Origin: Litoditis marina
Taxonomy: Eukaryota; Nematoda; Chromadorea; Rhabditida; Rhabditidae
Length of the DNA: 64,000 bases
Assembly (NCBI GenBank): GCA_964036275.1
Contig: OZ038433.1
Span: forward strand, 27,573,485 to 27,637,484
Reading direction: 5' to 3'
How positions within the stretch are numbered: position 1 is the first letter of the stretch; every line of letters starts with the position of its first letter. The position numbers and the translations under genes were made by a program. The notes below the pieces were generated by a model. It did no database searches and was not told the origin of the DNA. It was given only the letters and a program-made list of their open reading frames with translations. This document shows, piece after piece, positions 23,329-33,666 of this stretch.

Positions 23329-23699
23329 TTTTGAACTTTTTCTCCATTAATATTTTTAACTTTTTTCTTGAAAGAAAGGAAAGTGAAACAGTTCCCGTAG
23401 AACATCGCTAGTTTGGTTGTACGTTTAGTCAAATATGGTTTCTAGTCAAGAAAAAACAGGGAGAGCCAAAAATAAAAGTTTCCAGGTCGTTCGCACTAGC
23501 TTTGCATGTTGATAAGGCAGTGGTTTCTGTCGAGAATCTAGTAAGGACTCAATCTTTTAATCACCACAAACGTGAGAGTTCCAATTCGGCCAGAAACCAA
23601 GAAATCCTCTAATCGGCGTCGTTTTGAAAAAGCTAGCGCGGAAGAAATATTGCGAAATTTGACAAGTTCATGGGGCATAAAAGAACGAAAGTGGGCTCT

Positions 23700-24899
23700 G
23701 ACAGTGAGAAAATTCGAGTACAGCTAGGATATACCGTGGGTGACAATAGTTTCTTGGGACCAAAACAGGGCTGTGAATTTGTCAAACCGTTGTTGACAGC
23801 TTATTTGACTGTTCATTTCATCTACGTCTATTTGATCTGCACACTCTCTCATCTGCTGCCCTGATCAATCAATTCAGCCCTTTGCCGTCTTTCTGGGAAA
23901 AATACAGACTTCGTAGAGAATTAGTATATCGGGGTTGTACAGGGTGCCAAATTAATAAATGTGTGTCTCTCGCCGGAATCGAAACTGCGAGCAAAAGATT
24001 CTTAGCCAAGCGTTAACCACTGCGCTACGAGAGTCAGTAGTTAGCTTGTTATTCGATTATGAGAAGATTTTAAACTTTCGAGCCATTTTGAAATTTCGAT
24101 TCTATTCGATTCCGATTTTGCGTATGTTCGTGAAAAACCTATTATTTCGATTTTCGACTTTTGCTATTTGATGGAAAGCCCACTTTGCGTGATAGTTCGG
24201 TTTCCCCACAATTCAGTGTGTTTTCCACAACCATCTTCGGTTTTCTTTCAAGAAATACAACATAGAAAACCCAACCAAAAGATGGTTTTCACACAAAATG
24301 ACTTCATCACCAATATGTAAATCAACTCATCAGTATCAGAAAAGAAATACACACGTAGTGAGAGAAAATGTTGGGCGAATCCAACAGATTCTTGTTCCGA
24401 AATAATGAAACAGTAAGAAATCAGTATGTATGATCTATATTTAGTCAAACGCTCGATAATTGCAGACCACCCAGAAACTTGTCTACATTAGAAGCAAGGC
24501 TGAGTGATCGTAAAGTGTATGAGTTCCACTCCCGCTTCTGACCCGAAGGTCATTCCATACCTAGCCTGAACTCGTGATTAACCAACCAGGTTGAAGGAGT
24601 AGGTTTAAGCTGTAAACAATGGTTTCCTAAAAAAACTCAATTTTCATCTGAAATAAGAGCTTCATACTTAACTTTGAGCTGCACACTTTAAGAGCTGCCC
24701 ACTTCATTTTGATTAGTGACTGAACTCCATTTTCAAACGTTTTGGCAGGGAAAATGATTATTCGGGTGACTCGAAGAACAATGAAATTTACTCCTCATTT
24801 ATCATACGCGTACATATTTACAGTATGTGAGGAAAAGTAAAGCCACCCTTTTGGTATATTTTCTCATCATAACTATTCGCTGTCTAGTTCGCACTGTGT
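23700..24899 (+). repeat. Palindrome left arm, outer part
   Basis: This segment is the reverse complement of 48280-49480, nearly without gaps, from GACAGTGAGAAAATTCG at its outer edge to the GTGT at 24896-24899. At that point the LTR retroelement interrupts it; the arm resumes at 43733. It carries an inverted copy of the tRNA-derived SINE-like sequence (about 23948-24040). It also has a 66-codon hydrophobic minus-strand frame (24248-24448) that is preserved in the other arm (48732-48932). No target duplication is evident outside the outer edge. Confidence 0.9.
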
Positions 24900-25341
24900 T
24901 ATCAAGACCCTGAACTACTCCTGCTTGTAACTGTTTATAATAATGTAGAGTAACACTTATTGGTTTATATATGTTCATTCGAGGTAAGCATTAACATACA
25001 ACTTATGGCTAGAGAATGGCTCATGTATCTACAAGTCACTTAGTGCCAGCGAGAGAGGGGTGGTAACAACCTCTCTCGGTGGTCGTCACATCTTGACTCT
25101 CCCGTTTGCCCGGGTCACGCTCTGGCTGGTTAGAGGCTCTCTTCTTTCCCTGTGCTATCTCGTCTCCGGGGTCAACTCTGCGTCTCGTGTATCTGCTCAG
25201 TCTTTCTTCGTCCTCTCGTTGTCTCTGCTCTCTAGTGCTAGTGACTGTAGCCGGGCGGCTAATATAATGTGTGACTATCTAATTTGAGGGACCAACACTT
25301 ATAGGAAGTATAAGTGGTGGGACGTCGAAGCGGACATGATA
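24900..25341 (-). repeat. 3' LTR (442 bp)
   Basis: On the plus strand it starts TATCAAGACCC and ends GGACATGATA, so the termini are TATCA and TGATA (5-bp inverted repeat) instead of the usual TG and CA. Internally, GAGAGAGG and CCTCTCTC form a hairpin (about 25045-25075). It differs from the 5' LTR only at two places (CTCTCGTTG versus CTCTTGTTG, and CTCTAGTGC versus CTCTCGTGC). The 75-codon frame inside it is not a gene. Confidence 0.95.
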
Positions 25342-25354
25342 TCCCCCCTCTTTT
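25342..25354 (-). promoter_or_regulatory. Polypurine tract
   Basis: Read on the minus strand, AAAAGAGGGGGGA directly abuts the 3' LTR. This is the expected place and composition of the plus-strand DNA primer of an LTR retroelement, and it independently fixes the LTR boundary. Confidence 0.9.
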
Positions 25355-25948
25355 CAGATAGCTCGTCCTCGAGCGGGAACGAAAGAAGAGTGAGATTATC
25401 CTTCTTTAAACCTGTACGATAACGACCGGAGTCTAATTATCTGAGGTAAAGGCAGACATAAATAAGGCCTTATTCTTTCATGAATAGTTCTTGGCCGCTT
25501 GATAGTCTCACTCTCACTATCTTTGGTGTATAAAATACTTGTTGTTCTACTAGCCATTCTCTATAGTTATTAATATTACAATTTACAACAATCAATCATT
25601 ATGCAATTAGAGTTGTAAGTATGTATATATGGTTTACAATGGTGGTCATTGGCATAATAATGTGAAACAATGATCTATTCGAAACAAAATAATACAATTG
25701 TGAACAATGACTTAAAAAAAGTAATAACTGTACAATAATATCATACAACAATCTCTAATCTGTAATTAGCTAATTATATAACAAAGTCATTCATAATGTA
25801 TGTTATAAACAATTCATATAGTATTCGATTTAAAAAAAAAATTATTCCTAGAATATAATTAAATCGTTATAAAATAGTTATTTGATAATTAACGAAAAAA
25901 AAATTATTTACACTTAACTATGTACAGTTTCTGTAGTTGATCTTTGGG
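25355..25948 (-). other. AT-rich 3' untranslated part of the retroelement
   Basis: Between the integrase tail and the polypurine tract lie about 590 bp of AT-rich sequence with no open frame of note. The position would suit an env gene in classic errantiviruses, but none is here. Confidence 0.7.
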
Positions 25949-26350
25949 TTATTGTCTCCGTTTTTCAGGAACAATTTCGTCGTCTGTAGTTTCTTCTCCA
26001 CTACTATCGCTTTCTTCGAGATTTTCATCTCCAATTTCTACCTTGACTTTTTCTGGTCTTGGTTCGAAATATTTCTTAATTCTGTTGATATGAACCACCT
26101 GTTCTTTCTTGGGGTTACTTATAAGTTGTAGAGTGACATTTGGTCGTTTGATGTTAATTACCTTATAAGGACCTGTCCACTTTAAACTGAGTTTGGGTTT
26201 GCTAGCTTCTACTCTGAGCATAACTAATTGTCCCAAACTAAGTTTTTTCAAACTTACTTTATTTTCTTTGTCGTAGATTTGTTTCTGTAAAACAGCTGCT
26301 GCTTCGATCATTTCTTTAGCTGACTGTTTTGATCTTTCTAGGGCTTCCAC
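25949..26350 (-). CDS. Integrase C-terminal domain (GPY/F module), out of frame with pol
   Basis: The 133-codon frame continues where the large polyprotein stops: the last base of that stop codon is the first base of the GTG opening this frame, so the two differ by one nucleotide of phase. It contains an amphipathic helix, then WTGPYKV (about residues 58-64), the GPY/F module found after the DDE core in Ty3/gypsy integrases, and an acidic tail (100-133). No methyl-lysine-binding chromodomain is seen. The frame change may be a mutation, a sequencing error or a recoding site; I see no canonical slippery heptamer. No restored joining is offered. Confidence 0.8.
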   Translation of the reverse strand: MEALERSKQSAKEMIEAAAVLQKQIYDKENKVSLKKLSLGQLVMLRVEASKPKLSLKWTGPYKVINIKRPNVTLQLISNPKKEQVVHINRIKKYFEPRPEKVKVEIGDENLEESDSSGEETTDDEIVPEKRRQ

Positions 26351-29300
26351 TAAGTGGTTTTGAAATTTACGTCGTAAAATGATTGGTGAGGAATGTTATG
26401 GATTATATGTGCAAACGTTTGTGGTTCTCTCCCATGTGCTAGAAAAAATGGTATTGTGTTTGTTGTAGTTTGTACGCTGGTGTTGTAAGCAAAAACTACT
26501 AGTTGAAGGAAATTTGACCATTCTTCTTTTGTATCATGTACAAATGCTGTGAGAGAATCGTTGATTACCTTCACTATTCTTTCTGCTTGACCATTAGCTT
26601 TGTGGTTGTAGGCTGTGGTCGGTGTGTGTTCAATTCCGATGATGTTACAAATTTCTTGGAAAAGTTCACTACAATAATTTGTACCTCTATCACTTACCAG
26701 TTGTTTGACTACTCCATGTTTGCAGAAAACATCATTCAAAAGTGCTTTTGCAACAGTTTCCGTTTTCTGATCTGCTAGTGGTGTGCAAATAACATATTTC
26801 GTAAAAGAACATACAGTAATTGAGATGAATTTGTTTCCATTCATGCACATTTGAAATGGTCCAATTATGTCTGTATGAACTCTTTCAAAAGGATATTGTG
26901 GTGTTGGAAAAATTCCCATAGGTTCTGCATATGTGTGATTCCATGTACTTTTTATTGATTGACACATATGACAAGTTTTTACAATTTCGGTGACCGTTTT
27001 CCTGATGTTGTGCCAATGATAGTTGTTACGAATCGTCCGTGTTGTTTTGATTATTCCCAAATGTGCTCCTTCTAACGGGTTTGAATGGAAAAATTTTGCA
27101 ACTTGTTTTTGTTGAATTTCGTCAGTTATGATCATTTTACGTTTCCAATGTATTTTGATATACAGTACCCCATCATGTAAACAGTAATGTTTATAAAACC
27201 TTGGTTCTTTCGTGTTTTCACACGTGCTGTTTTCTCCCTCCAAATATTCGATTATTTTCACATAGTCTGACTTGTTTTGGGCTATTCTTATCTCCTCAAT
27301 TTTGGGCAATTGGATGTTCTTGACTGATGTTATTGTGTTAACAATTGGGTATCTACTCAAGAAGTCACAAAGGGTATTGTGTCTTCCTTCTCGATACTTG
27401 ATAGTTATATCGAATGACATAATTGCGCATTGGAATTTTGCCAATCGCCCCGTTAGGTCTGTTCTGTAAAGAAGTGCCTTTAAAGGTGCATGGTCAGTGA
27501 CTATTGTAACCTTAGCCTGTGCTACATATGGGTAGAAATACTTCAATCCGTATGCAATACCCAGGGCTTCTAGTTCAATGATGGGATAGTTCTTTTCATA
27601 TTTCGTCAATGGTCTACTACAGTAAGCTATTGGATGAATTGCTTTTGTATCAGAATTTTCTTGTAGTAAACAAGCTCCTATACCTAATAGTGAAGCATCT
27701 GTATGTATTTCGTAGGGTTGTCCTATTCTAGGTGATGCTAAAATTGGTGCTGTGCAAAGTTTGTTTTTCAGTTCTTGAAATGCATTTTCCTGATCTTTAT
27801 CCCAACAAAATTTTGCATCTTTCAGAAGAAGTTTGTTTAGTGGTTGAGCTATCAATGCAAATCTTGGTATGAATCTACGAAAATAAGATGCTGCTCCCAA
27901 AAATGATTTTACTCCTTTCGCATCAGTTGGTGGTGGTATTTCTGCTATACTTTGAATTTTCTTTGGGTTTGGTCTAGATCCTTCTCTACTGATAAGTAGT
28001 CCTAAATAACTCACCTCTTTTTGTGCAAACTTACATTTTTCTTTCGTTAGTTTCATTCCGAATTGTTCAATTCGTTCAAAAACCTCAATTAAATCAGCTG
28101 CATGTTGTTCAGGTGTGAAACTTGCGATAATTATGTCATCAATGTACGCAAAACAACAAGCTTTCAGTTCTCTGATTAGTTCATTTGCTACATTCTGGAA
28201 AGTATTTGGACCTCCTTTTAGTCCTTGTGCCAAAACACAAAATTGATATAATCCTAGAAAACAAGAAAATGCTGTTCTTTCTTTATGTTCCGGTTCCATT
28301 GGTATTTGGAAAAATCCTGATTTGAAATCAAGTGTGCTGTAAATTGTTTTTCCAGTTGCCAAATCAATTATATCTTGTACATGTGGTATTGTGTATGTCT
28401 CATTTTGTGTTACTGCATTGATTTTTCGATAATCTACCGTAATCCTATACTGATCTTTACTAGCTCCTTTTTTCACTAACACAATTGGACTTGCAAATCT
28501 ACTTGTGCTAGGTTCAATTATTCTGTCTTTCAGCATGTGGTTGATCTGACGTTCGATTTCCGCTCTTTTCTCGAGAGGGACTCGATATGCTCTACATTTT
28601 GCCACTTGAGCGTCTGGGACAAAATCAATGCGGTGAGTTATATTGCCTGTGTATCTGCCTAGAAATCCATCTGGTCCTACAAAACAGTTTTCGTATCTTT
28701 TGATGATTTGAAAAAATGTTTCTTTCTGTTTTTCGCTCAGTTCAGGATTATCAATTGTAATTCCATCAAGAATGTTGTAGTTAGTTGGATCTGAAGGATA
28801 TGCTGGTAGTTCTTTTGCAATATCAACTTCTGGTGGTACGTAATTGATTTCCCTTTCTAACTCAGTTTCATTCCTGTTTTTCTCAGAATAGTTTTTCAAA
28901 TTTTCTTGGTAAACTGAATATATTGGTTCCCATTTCTGATTTCTTCCTACAATTTCTGCTTGTGCTATTTCTTTTCCTGCTCTAATTTGAACTGGTTCTA
29001 CTCCCGAATTCATCATTCTAATTATGACTCTTCCTTGTTTTCCAGGGGTACACAGAGTTCGACCTGTTACAGTTCCTTCTGGTAATTCTAGATGTAAATT
29101 GTCTTCAACTAAAACTTCAATATCGTCTTCTAAACTGGTTCTGATGGTTCCTACCAAAACATTATCTGTACTTGGTTTCAGATAGACGTCTTCAGTCGTG
29201 TATACAGAGTATACCGTGCCTATTTCAAAGTTTTCTGGATTACTGATTATTGGAATCGTGATTTCGTCCAATTTGATAACATTTTTGTGGTAATCTATGG

Positions 29301-32300
29301 TTAAAGGTAACCCTATATTCGATAAAGTATCATTACCTAGTATGATATATGGAGGGTTTTCATTCTCTGTAACTAACATTTTCACTAGGATTTCATGTTT
29401 TCCCACGGTGACGTGAGTTCTACTTTCTCCAATTAGATTGAGTTCAGACCCATTTGCTACTGTTCCCGATTTCACGTTGGTATTTTCGATGTTCAGTTTC
29501 AGTTCTTTTGCTAAATTGTGACTAATTACGGTTAAAGAAGAACCTGTGTCAAACATTACAATCATATTTCTGTTTTTGATTTGTACTGGAATGTAAATAG
29601 GGTTTGTTATTGTATTAGCTGTTACGTTGTTACATGATAATGCGATTGCAATTGGTATGAAAGTGAGAAATTTGGCTGTCTTATTCCCTGTACTGCCTGA
29701 TGTACTTGGTTTCTGTGTATTTGCTTCCTTTGTGTCTTCTTCCTTTTTCTCTTCTGTTTTTATCGTTTCTTTCTGTTTGTCAAATCTCACTAGTTCTGTA
29801 TCTGTGTCAGTTCGTCGTCGTTTTGCGTATAAATTGTACTGTCTTCTCATAATTGTTGAATGGTTTGGCTTTCTTTTTCTACAGTTCGTTACTATAAATG
29901 TAATTATATTGAAAACTTTATTTACTATAACTCGTACTAGGACATACTGATAATATACATAAATTAATAGTGCAATTATTCCCAAAAGTATTATAAATTC
30001 AATTATTGCTGAAATTACAAAATGACTTCCCGCTTCTTGTAGAATTTTGTTTTTACCTTTTTGTAAAATTTCTTCCCCATTATCTTCCATATTTTTCACA
30101 ATGTTGATAGCTTCTGTTTCAAGGTTTTCTGTCCAACTGTTTGATTGTTCGTTGTTTGATTTTGTTAAATAATTATCATTAACTGACAGTCTTCTCAAAA
30201 TCATTCCGATGGATGTGGAAATTCCTGCCAAGTCAGAGTGGAAAATAGGTGGTGCATTAAACAAAATGTTTTGTTCTTTCTGAATGGTTGGTAAGTTTAA
30301 GTGAATTTTGGTCACGTGGGTTTTTCCTTTTGGTGTCACCCAGTTTCCCTGTGTATCTTTGAATACACTAAACGGTACGTGAGCACAGTCAACTTCTACA
30401 CTACCTGTCATCAGGTCTCTAGTTCCTGGCTGTACAAAATAAATAGAATTGTCGATTCTCACTGGTGTGTCGGCATAACATCTTTGTTCTACTCTATGAT
30501 CCAAATATACTTGATCTGCTAATAGTTCTTTACACTTGGTGATCATAAGAATATCCCCTGCTGCGAGAGCTGTTACGTCATTGCGTCTCAACAACATACG
30601 AGCCGCCGCAGTTGGGTCAATCTTTGCAATGCTACGAATAGTTTGTATCTGAAAGTTTGTTAATCCACAAATTTGACTATACAAATAGTTGAAATCTTCT
30701 TGGATGGTTTCATCAATTTTGATCTTCAAATATTGTAGTTTGACATTTAGTTCACGATGACGCATGTCTTGTCTTTGTTCGTGTGTCAAAGATGGATCTA
30801 CATTCAGTGGAAAAATTTGTGGTTGAACTTTCTTAGCAATATGTCGAGCAATCGGATCATCTGCATTTTCTAGTAAACTTCCTGCTTGAACTATTGAGTG
30901 TGAAATGTGGGTGATACCTCTTTTACCTCTGATTGTTTTAGAAAAGGGCAAAAATCGTTTATTCAGATGAGGTTTTCCTCTGAACTTCACTAGTCTAGTC
31001 CTTTCCTCATTTGTGGAATTTGTGCTCATTTCTGGGGTGTCAAGCATACTAGAAGCTATGTATCCTTTCATGTAGTGATTCGCGTCATCATTCATTGTTT
31101 TGATCAAAATTTTTCTGGTCTTATTAATATGATGGGAATACAAGTTTTGATAAAACTTAGGATTATTTTGAAATAAATAAAGAGGATGGTTTCCTTCTAG
31201 TTCTGGTAATTGTACAAAAACTCCATTGTCCATGGTGATTGAATCTACCGGTAAACACCAATCTTTGAGCTGGTCTGTACTATACGTGGTGTTTTGATAA
31301 GTGAAAGCTGTTTGTATTCCATCAACCAAAATATGTTTTTCAGTTATATATGCAATATCTTGGGCAGTTCTCTCATATCTACAAATTTGATTTTTCATGC
31401 TGTTTGGGGTCCAAATAATAATTCCGTGATTAGTTTGACACTCTCCTGATTGAAAAGTGCATTTTCCCATGTCCCCAAATTGACTTATCGGTGTTTTACC
31501 ATCATAGGTTGCTAGTTCTCCTGTTTCGACATACAAATTAGTTGTTGCCTGGCATTTTTCTCCAAATATCCAAGGATATGAATAGCTTATATCATGTTCG
31601 GTTCCCATAACATTACTTGCTAATCTTTTCAATGGGTAGCCTTGGTATTTTCCTGATACTGCTAGAGATTGGCATAGTGCCGAATCAATTGGAGATGTGT
31701 ACGTTTTGTCTGATTTTACTGTAAAAACTACATGCAAATAAGATGAAGTGCAAACTACTCTGGTTTTGTTATAGCAATGGTGTGATTCTAGAAAAGTGGG
31801 ACTAGTTTTCTCAGTATAGATGTTGATTCGTGCCAATCCAAAAGTTTGTGTTCTGTTTGGTTCTGTGTCACACTGAATTGAGTCTGGAAATGCGATGGGC
31901 CATCCAGATTTTGAATTTCCGCACAGATTAAACGTTGGACCGGCTGTTGCTGTTGAAAAGTTTACTAAACTCATTATTAAACTAACTAGAAATAGTGTTT
32001 TTGTCAAAGATGGTCCTGGGGTAATAGATCGAGCTCGTTTGGGTTCAGTTTCTACTGTTACCGAATTAACACGTCGAACCGGTGTCGAAGAACGTGTTCT
32101 CTTGTTAGCGTCATGGTTATCACGCTCAAAACTCACAGTTCTACTCTCACTACCTGTTCTTCTCCTCTCATCCCTACCATTACGGTGTGGTTCTCTACTT
32201 CTAGATCTATCTTCCCTTTGCTTCTCAGTATTCGTTCTTACCCATCTGTAGTTGTTGTTTTCTGGTTTTTGAAAGTTTGCATTATTTCCCCAGTTACGTG

Positions 32301-33666
32301 AATTGTCATTTCTATTCCATCGCTTGAACCTATTATTCTCTGAACTTCCTTCTTTCTGATTCCAGTTTCTCGTATCTCTATTATTCCTATTCCATGGTCT
32401 GTCACCTACATTATCTCTGTAGCGTCCTCTGTACGTTGATTGGTTACGTCCCCAGTTGTTCGATGCTGATTGGTTGTTTCTACTGTATCCTCTGGTTTGA
32501 CCACGCCCCCTGAATCTACCGTAATCCTCTCTGTGGTTTCGTTCCGGAAATCTTCTATATGGATGGTATCGATTATCTCTATGGAAACTAGAACCTCTGT
32601 AATTATTTCTCTCTTCTCTACGAGGAAAGGTTCGGTTGTAACTATTTTCAGTATTAGAGGAATTTTGATTGTTTTTCTCTATGATTCCGGAAAGGGAGTC
32701 TACGATAGTGTTTACTTTGTTGACTAAATGATTCTCATTTTCTGCTTTGTTTTCCAGTTTCAGTACATCATGAACTCTTTCAGCATCTGATACCAGAATG
32801 TCGAAATCAGCATTTAGTGGTCCTAGTAAAAGTAGCTTATTCTTAATTCTATTAGAAAGCCCAGTTACAAACATTGGTCTTTTCATCGAATTGATCAATG
32901 CATTGTTGTTCGGATATGCTTCGTGAAGAGCGTTTTTGATTCTCCTCGCGAACATAGTCGGACTCTCTGAGTTTTCCATTCTTAGTTCCATTACTTCTGC
33001 CTGTACTTTGTCAAGATAACTAGCTGATGTCAGGGTATCTTTCAATAAAGTGGAGATAGCTTGCCAATTTTGTTTTTGAGCAGCCGTTGCTCCGTCATAG
33101 ATTGCTTTCGCTTTTCCTTTCAGGTGAAGAGGTAACAAGGTACATAACTTCGCCTCATCCATTCCAAGTGCCGTTCCTATCTCGTTGAATGTTTCAAAGA
33201 AGTTTCTTATACCCTTAGCTTCCTGATCTCCCTTGAATGTTGGTAACTCCTTAGCATATCCCGCTAGGGCCATATTATTCATAGAACCAGCTAGTTTATC
33301 AAGAGCATCAGCAATTGCGTCCGCTGCCATGTCTAACTCGTTCAGCTCTTGATCTACTACTTGATCTACTAGTTGATTTACTGGTTGATCTACTGGTAGC
33401 CCTTCTTGGTTATTCGATTTGGGGAATCCTACTCTATTTAGGAGTTCTCTGTGTTGTGCAAGAAGCCCGTACTCTCTACGTTGTTCTCTGTGTAATCGTC
33501 TGAGTTCTCTCTCTGTCCAATTCTCTTGCTCTGCTACGTTGTTTTGCTCAGTGAAAGTTTCGTCGTTAGTTGACTGGTTAAGTGTTTCTGGGTTTTCTGT
33601 ATATCTGTTTAGTGTGAAAAATTGGTCTAAACCTAGATTATCCTCGTCAGAATCACTATCACTCAT
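26350..33666 (-). CDS. Gag-glycoprotein-protease-RT-RNase H-integrase polyprotein, 2438 aa
   Basis: Single intact frame. Residues about 110-305: Gag capsid-like domain (LPTFKGDQEA, FARRIKNALHEAYPNN). 345-545: Arg/Asn-rich RNA-binding region with RG and RGR motifs and no CCHC knuckle. 556-576: hydrophobic signal-like segment. 577-1215: cysteine-rich ectodomain. 913-916: RGKR furin-like site. 1216-1248: membrane anchor. 1333-1349: second hydrophobic segment. 1371-1380: aspartic protease (MFDTGSSLTV). 1690-1890: reverse transcriptase with YIDD at 1841-1844. About 1985-2105: RNase H (HTDAS, VTDHAPLKALL). 2190-2235: HHCC zinc finger. D2266, D2326 and E2362: integrase triad with D35E spacing. The RT/IN order and RT type place it in Ty3/gypsy. 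Placing the glycoprotein before the protease is unusual: env normally follows pol. The start at 33666 opens MSDSDSDED. Confidence 0.93.
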   Translation of the reverse strand: MSDSDSDEDNLGLDQFFTLNRYTENPETLNQSTNDETFTEQNNVAEQENWTERELRRLHREQRREYGLLAQHRELLNRVGFPKSNNQEGLPVDQPVNQLVDQVVDQELNELDMAADAIADALDKLAGSMNNMALAGYAKELPTFKGDQEAKGIRNFFETFNEIGTALGMDEAKLCTLLPLHLKGKAKAIYDGATAAQKQNWQAISTLLKDTLTSASYLDKVQAEVMELRMENSESPTMFARRIKNALHEAYPNNNALINSMKRPMFVTGLSNRIKNKLLLLGPLNADFDILVSDAERVHDVLKLENKAENENHLVNKVNTIVDSLSGIIEKNNQNSSNTENSYNRTFPRREERNNYRGSSFHRDNRYHPYRRFPERNHREDYGRFRGRGQTRGYSRNNQSASNNWGRNQSTYRGRYRDNVGDRPWNRNNRDTRNWNQKEGSSENNRFKRWNRNDNSRNWGNNANFQKPENNNYRWVRTNTEKQREDRSRSREPHRNGRDERRRTGSESRTVSFERDNHDANKRTRSSTPVRRVNSVTVETEPKRARSITPGPSLTKTLFLVSLIMSLVNFSTATAGPTFNLCGNSKSGWPIAFPDSIQCDTEPNRTQTFGLARINIYTEKTSPTFLESHHCYNKTRVVCTSSYLHVVFTVKSDKTYTSPIDSALCQSLAVSGKYQGYPLKRLASNVMGTEHDISYSYPWIFGEKCQATTNLYVETGELATYDGKTPISQFGDMGKCTFQSGECQTNHGIIIWTPNSMKNQICRYERTAQDIAYITEKHILVDGIQTAFTYQNTTYSTDQLKDWCLPVDSITMDNGVFVQLPELEGNHPLYLFQNNPKFYQNLYSHHINKTRKILIKTMNDDANHYMKGYIASSMLDTPEMSTNSTNEERTRLVKFRGKPHLNKRFLPFSKTIRGKRGITHISHSIVQAGSLLENADDPIARHIAKKVQPQIFPLNVDPSLTHEQRQDMRHRELNVKLQYLKIKIDETIQEDFNYLYSQICGLTNFQIQTIRSIAKIDPTAAARMLLRRNDVTALAAGDILMITKCKELLADQVYLDHRVEQRCYADTPVRIDNSIYFVQPGTRDLMTGSVEVDCAHVPFSVFKDTQGNWVTPKGKTHVTKIHLNLPTIQKEQNILFNAPPIFHSDLAGISTSIGMILRRLSVNDNYLTKSNNEQSNSWTENLETEAINIVKNMEDNGEEILQKGKNKILQEAGSHFVISAIIEFIILLGIIALLIYVYYQYVLVRVIVNKVFNIITFIVTNCRKRKPNHSTIMRRQYNLYAKRRRTDTDTELVRFDKQKETIKTEEKKEEDTKEANTQKPSTSGSTGNKTAKFLTFIPIAIALSCNNVTANTITNPIYIPVQIKNRNMIVMFDTGSSLTVISHNLAKELKLNIENTNVKSGTVANGSELNLIGESRTHVTVGKHEILVKMLVTENENPPYIILGNDTLSNIGLPLTIDYHKNVIKLDEITIPIISNPENFEIGTVYSVYTTEDVYLKPSTDNVLVGTIRTSLEDDIEVLVEDNLHLELPEGTVTGRTLCTPGKQGRVIIRMMNSGVEPVQIRAGKEIAQAEIVGRNQKWEPIYSVYQENLKNYSEKNRNETELEREINYVPPEVDIAKELPAYPSDPTNYNILDGITIDNPELSEKQKETFFQIIKRYENCFVGPDGFLGRYTGNITHRIDFVPDAQVAKCRAYRVPLEKRAEIERQINHMLKDRIIEPSTSRFASPIVLVKKGASKDQYRITVDYRKINAVTQNETYTIPHVQDIIDLATGKTIYSTLDFKSGFFQIPMEPEHKERTAFSCFLGLYQFCVLAQGLKGGPNTFQNVANELIRELKACCFAYIDDIIIASFTPEQHAADLIEVFERIEQFGMKLTKEKCKFAQKEVSYLGLLISREGSRPNPKKIQSIAEIPPPTDAKGVKSFLGAASYFRRFIPRFALIAQPLNKLLLKDAKFCWDKDQENAFQELKNKLCTAPILASPRIGQPYEIHTDASLLGIGACLLQENSDTKAIHPIAYCSRPLTKYEKNYPIIELEALGIAYGLKYFYPYVAQAKVTIVTDHAPLKALLYRTDLTGRLAKFQCAIMSFDITIKYREGRHNTLCDFLSRYPIVNTITSVKNIQLPKIEEIRIAQNKSDYVKIIEYLEGENSTCENTKEPRFYKHYCLHDGVLYIKIHWKRKMIITDEIQQKQVAKFFHSNPLEGAHLGIIKTTRTIRNNYHWHNIRKTVTEIVKTCHMCQSIKSTWNHTYAEPMGIFPTPQYPFERVHTDIIGPFQMCMNGNKFISITVCSFTKYVICTPLADQKTETVAKALLNDVFCKHGVVKQLVSDRGTNYCSELFQEICNIIGIEHTPTTAYNHKANGQAERIVKVINDSLTAFVHDTKEEWSNFLQLVVFAYNTSVQTTTNTIPFFLAHGREPQTFAHIIHNIPHQSFYDVNFKTT
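29919..32001 (-). other. Env-like membrane glycoprotein region inside the polyprotein
   Basis: Residues about 556-1250 have the layout of a class-I or class-III viral surface protein: signal segment; 14 cysteines (582 to 1094); five N-glycosylation sequons (N604, N633, N792, N848, N883); a basic RGKR cleavage site at 913-916 followed by a moderately hydrophobic, glycine-led stretch; a helical region; a single strong anchor (1216-1248); and a basic cytosolic tail. Family assignment is uncertain. The post-cleavage half reminds me of glycoproteins of jingchuvirus-type viruses or of errantivirus/baculovirus F proteins, but I cannot decide by eye. The neighbouring protease begins about 120 residues after the anchor, so the membrane protein would have to be released by cleavage or made from a separate spliced RNA. 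Confidence 0.75.

Noticed and set aside
23948..24040. Functional tRNA gene on the minus strand
   Set aside because: A and B boxes are present but the anticodon and acceptor arms do not fold; treated as SINE-like.
25060..25287. 75-codon open frame present in both LTRs
   Set aside because: It lies wholly inside the LTR and is duplicated only because the LTR is; no domain and no conserved start.
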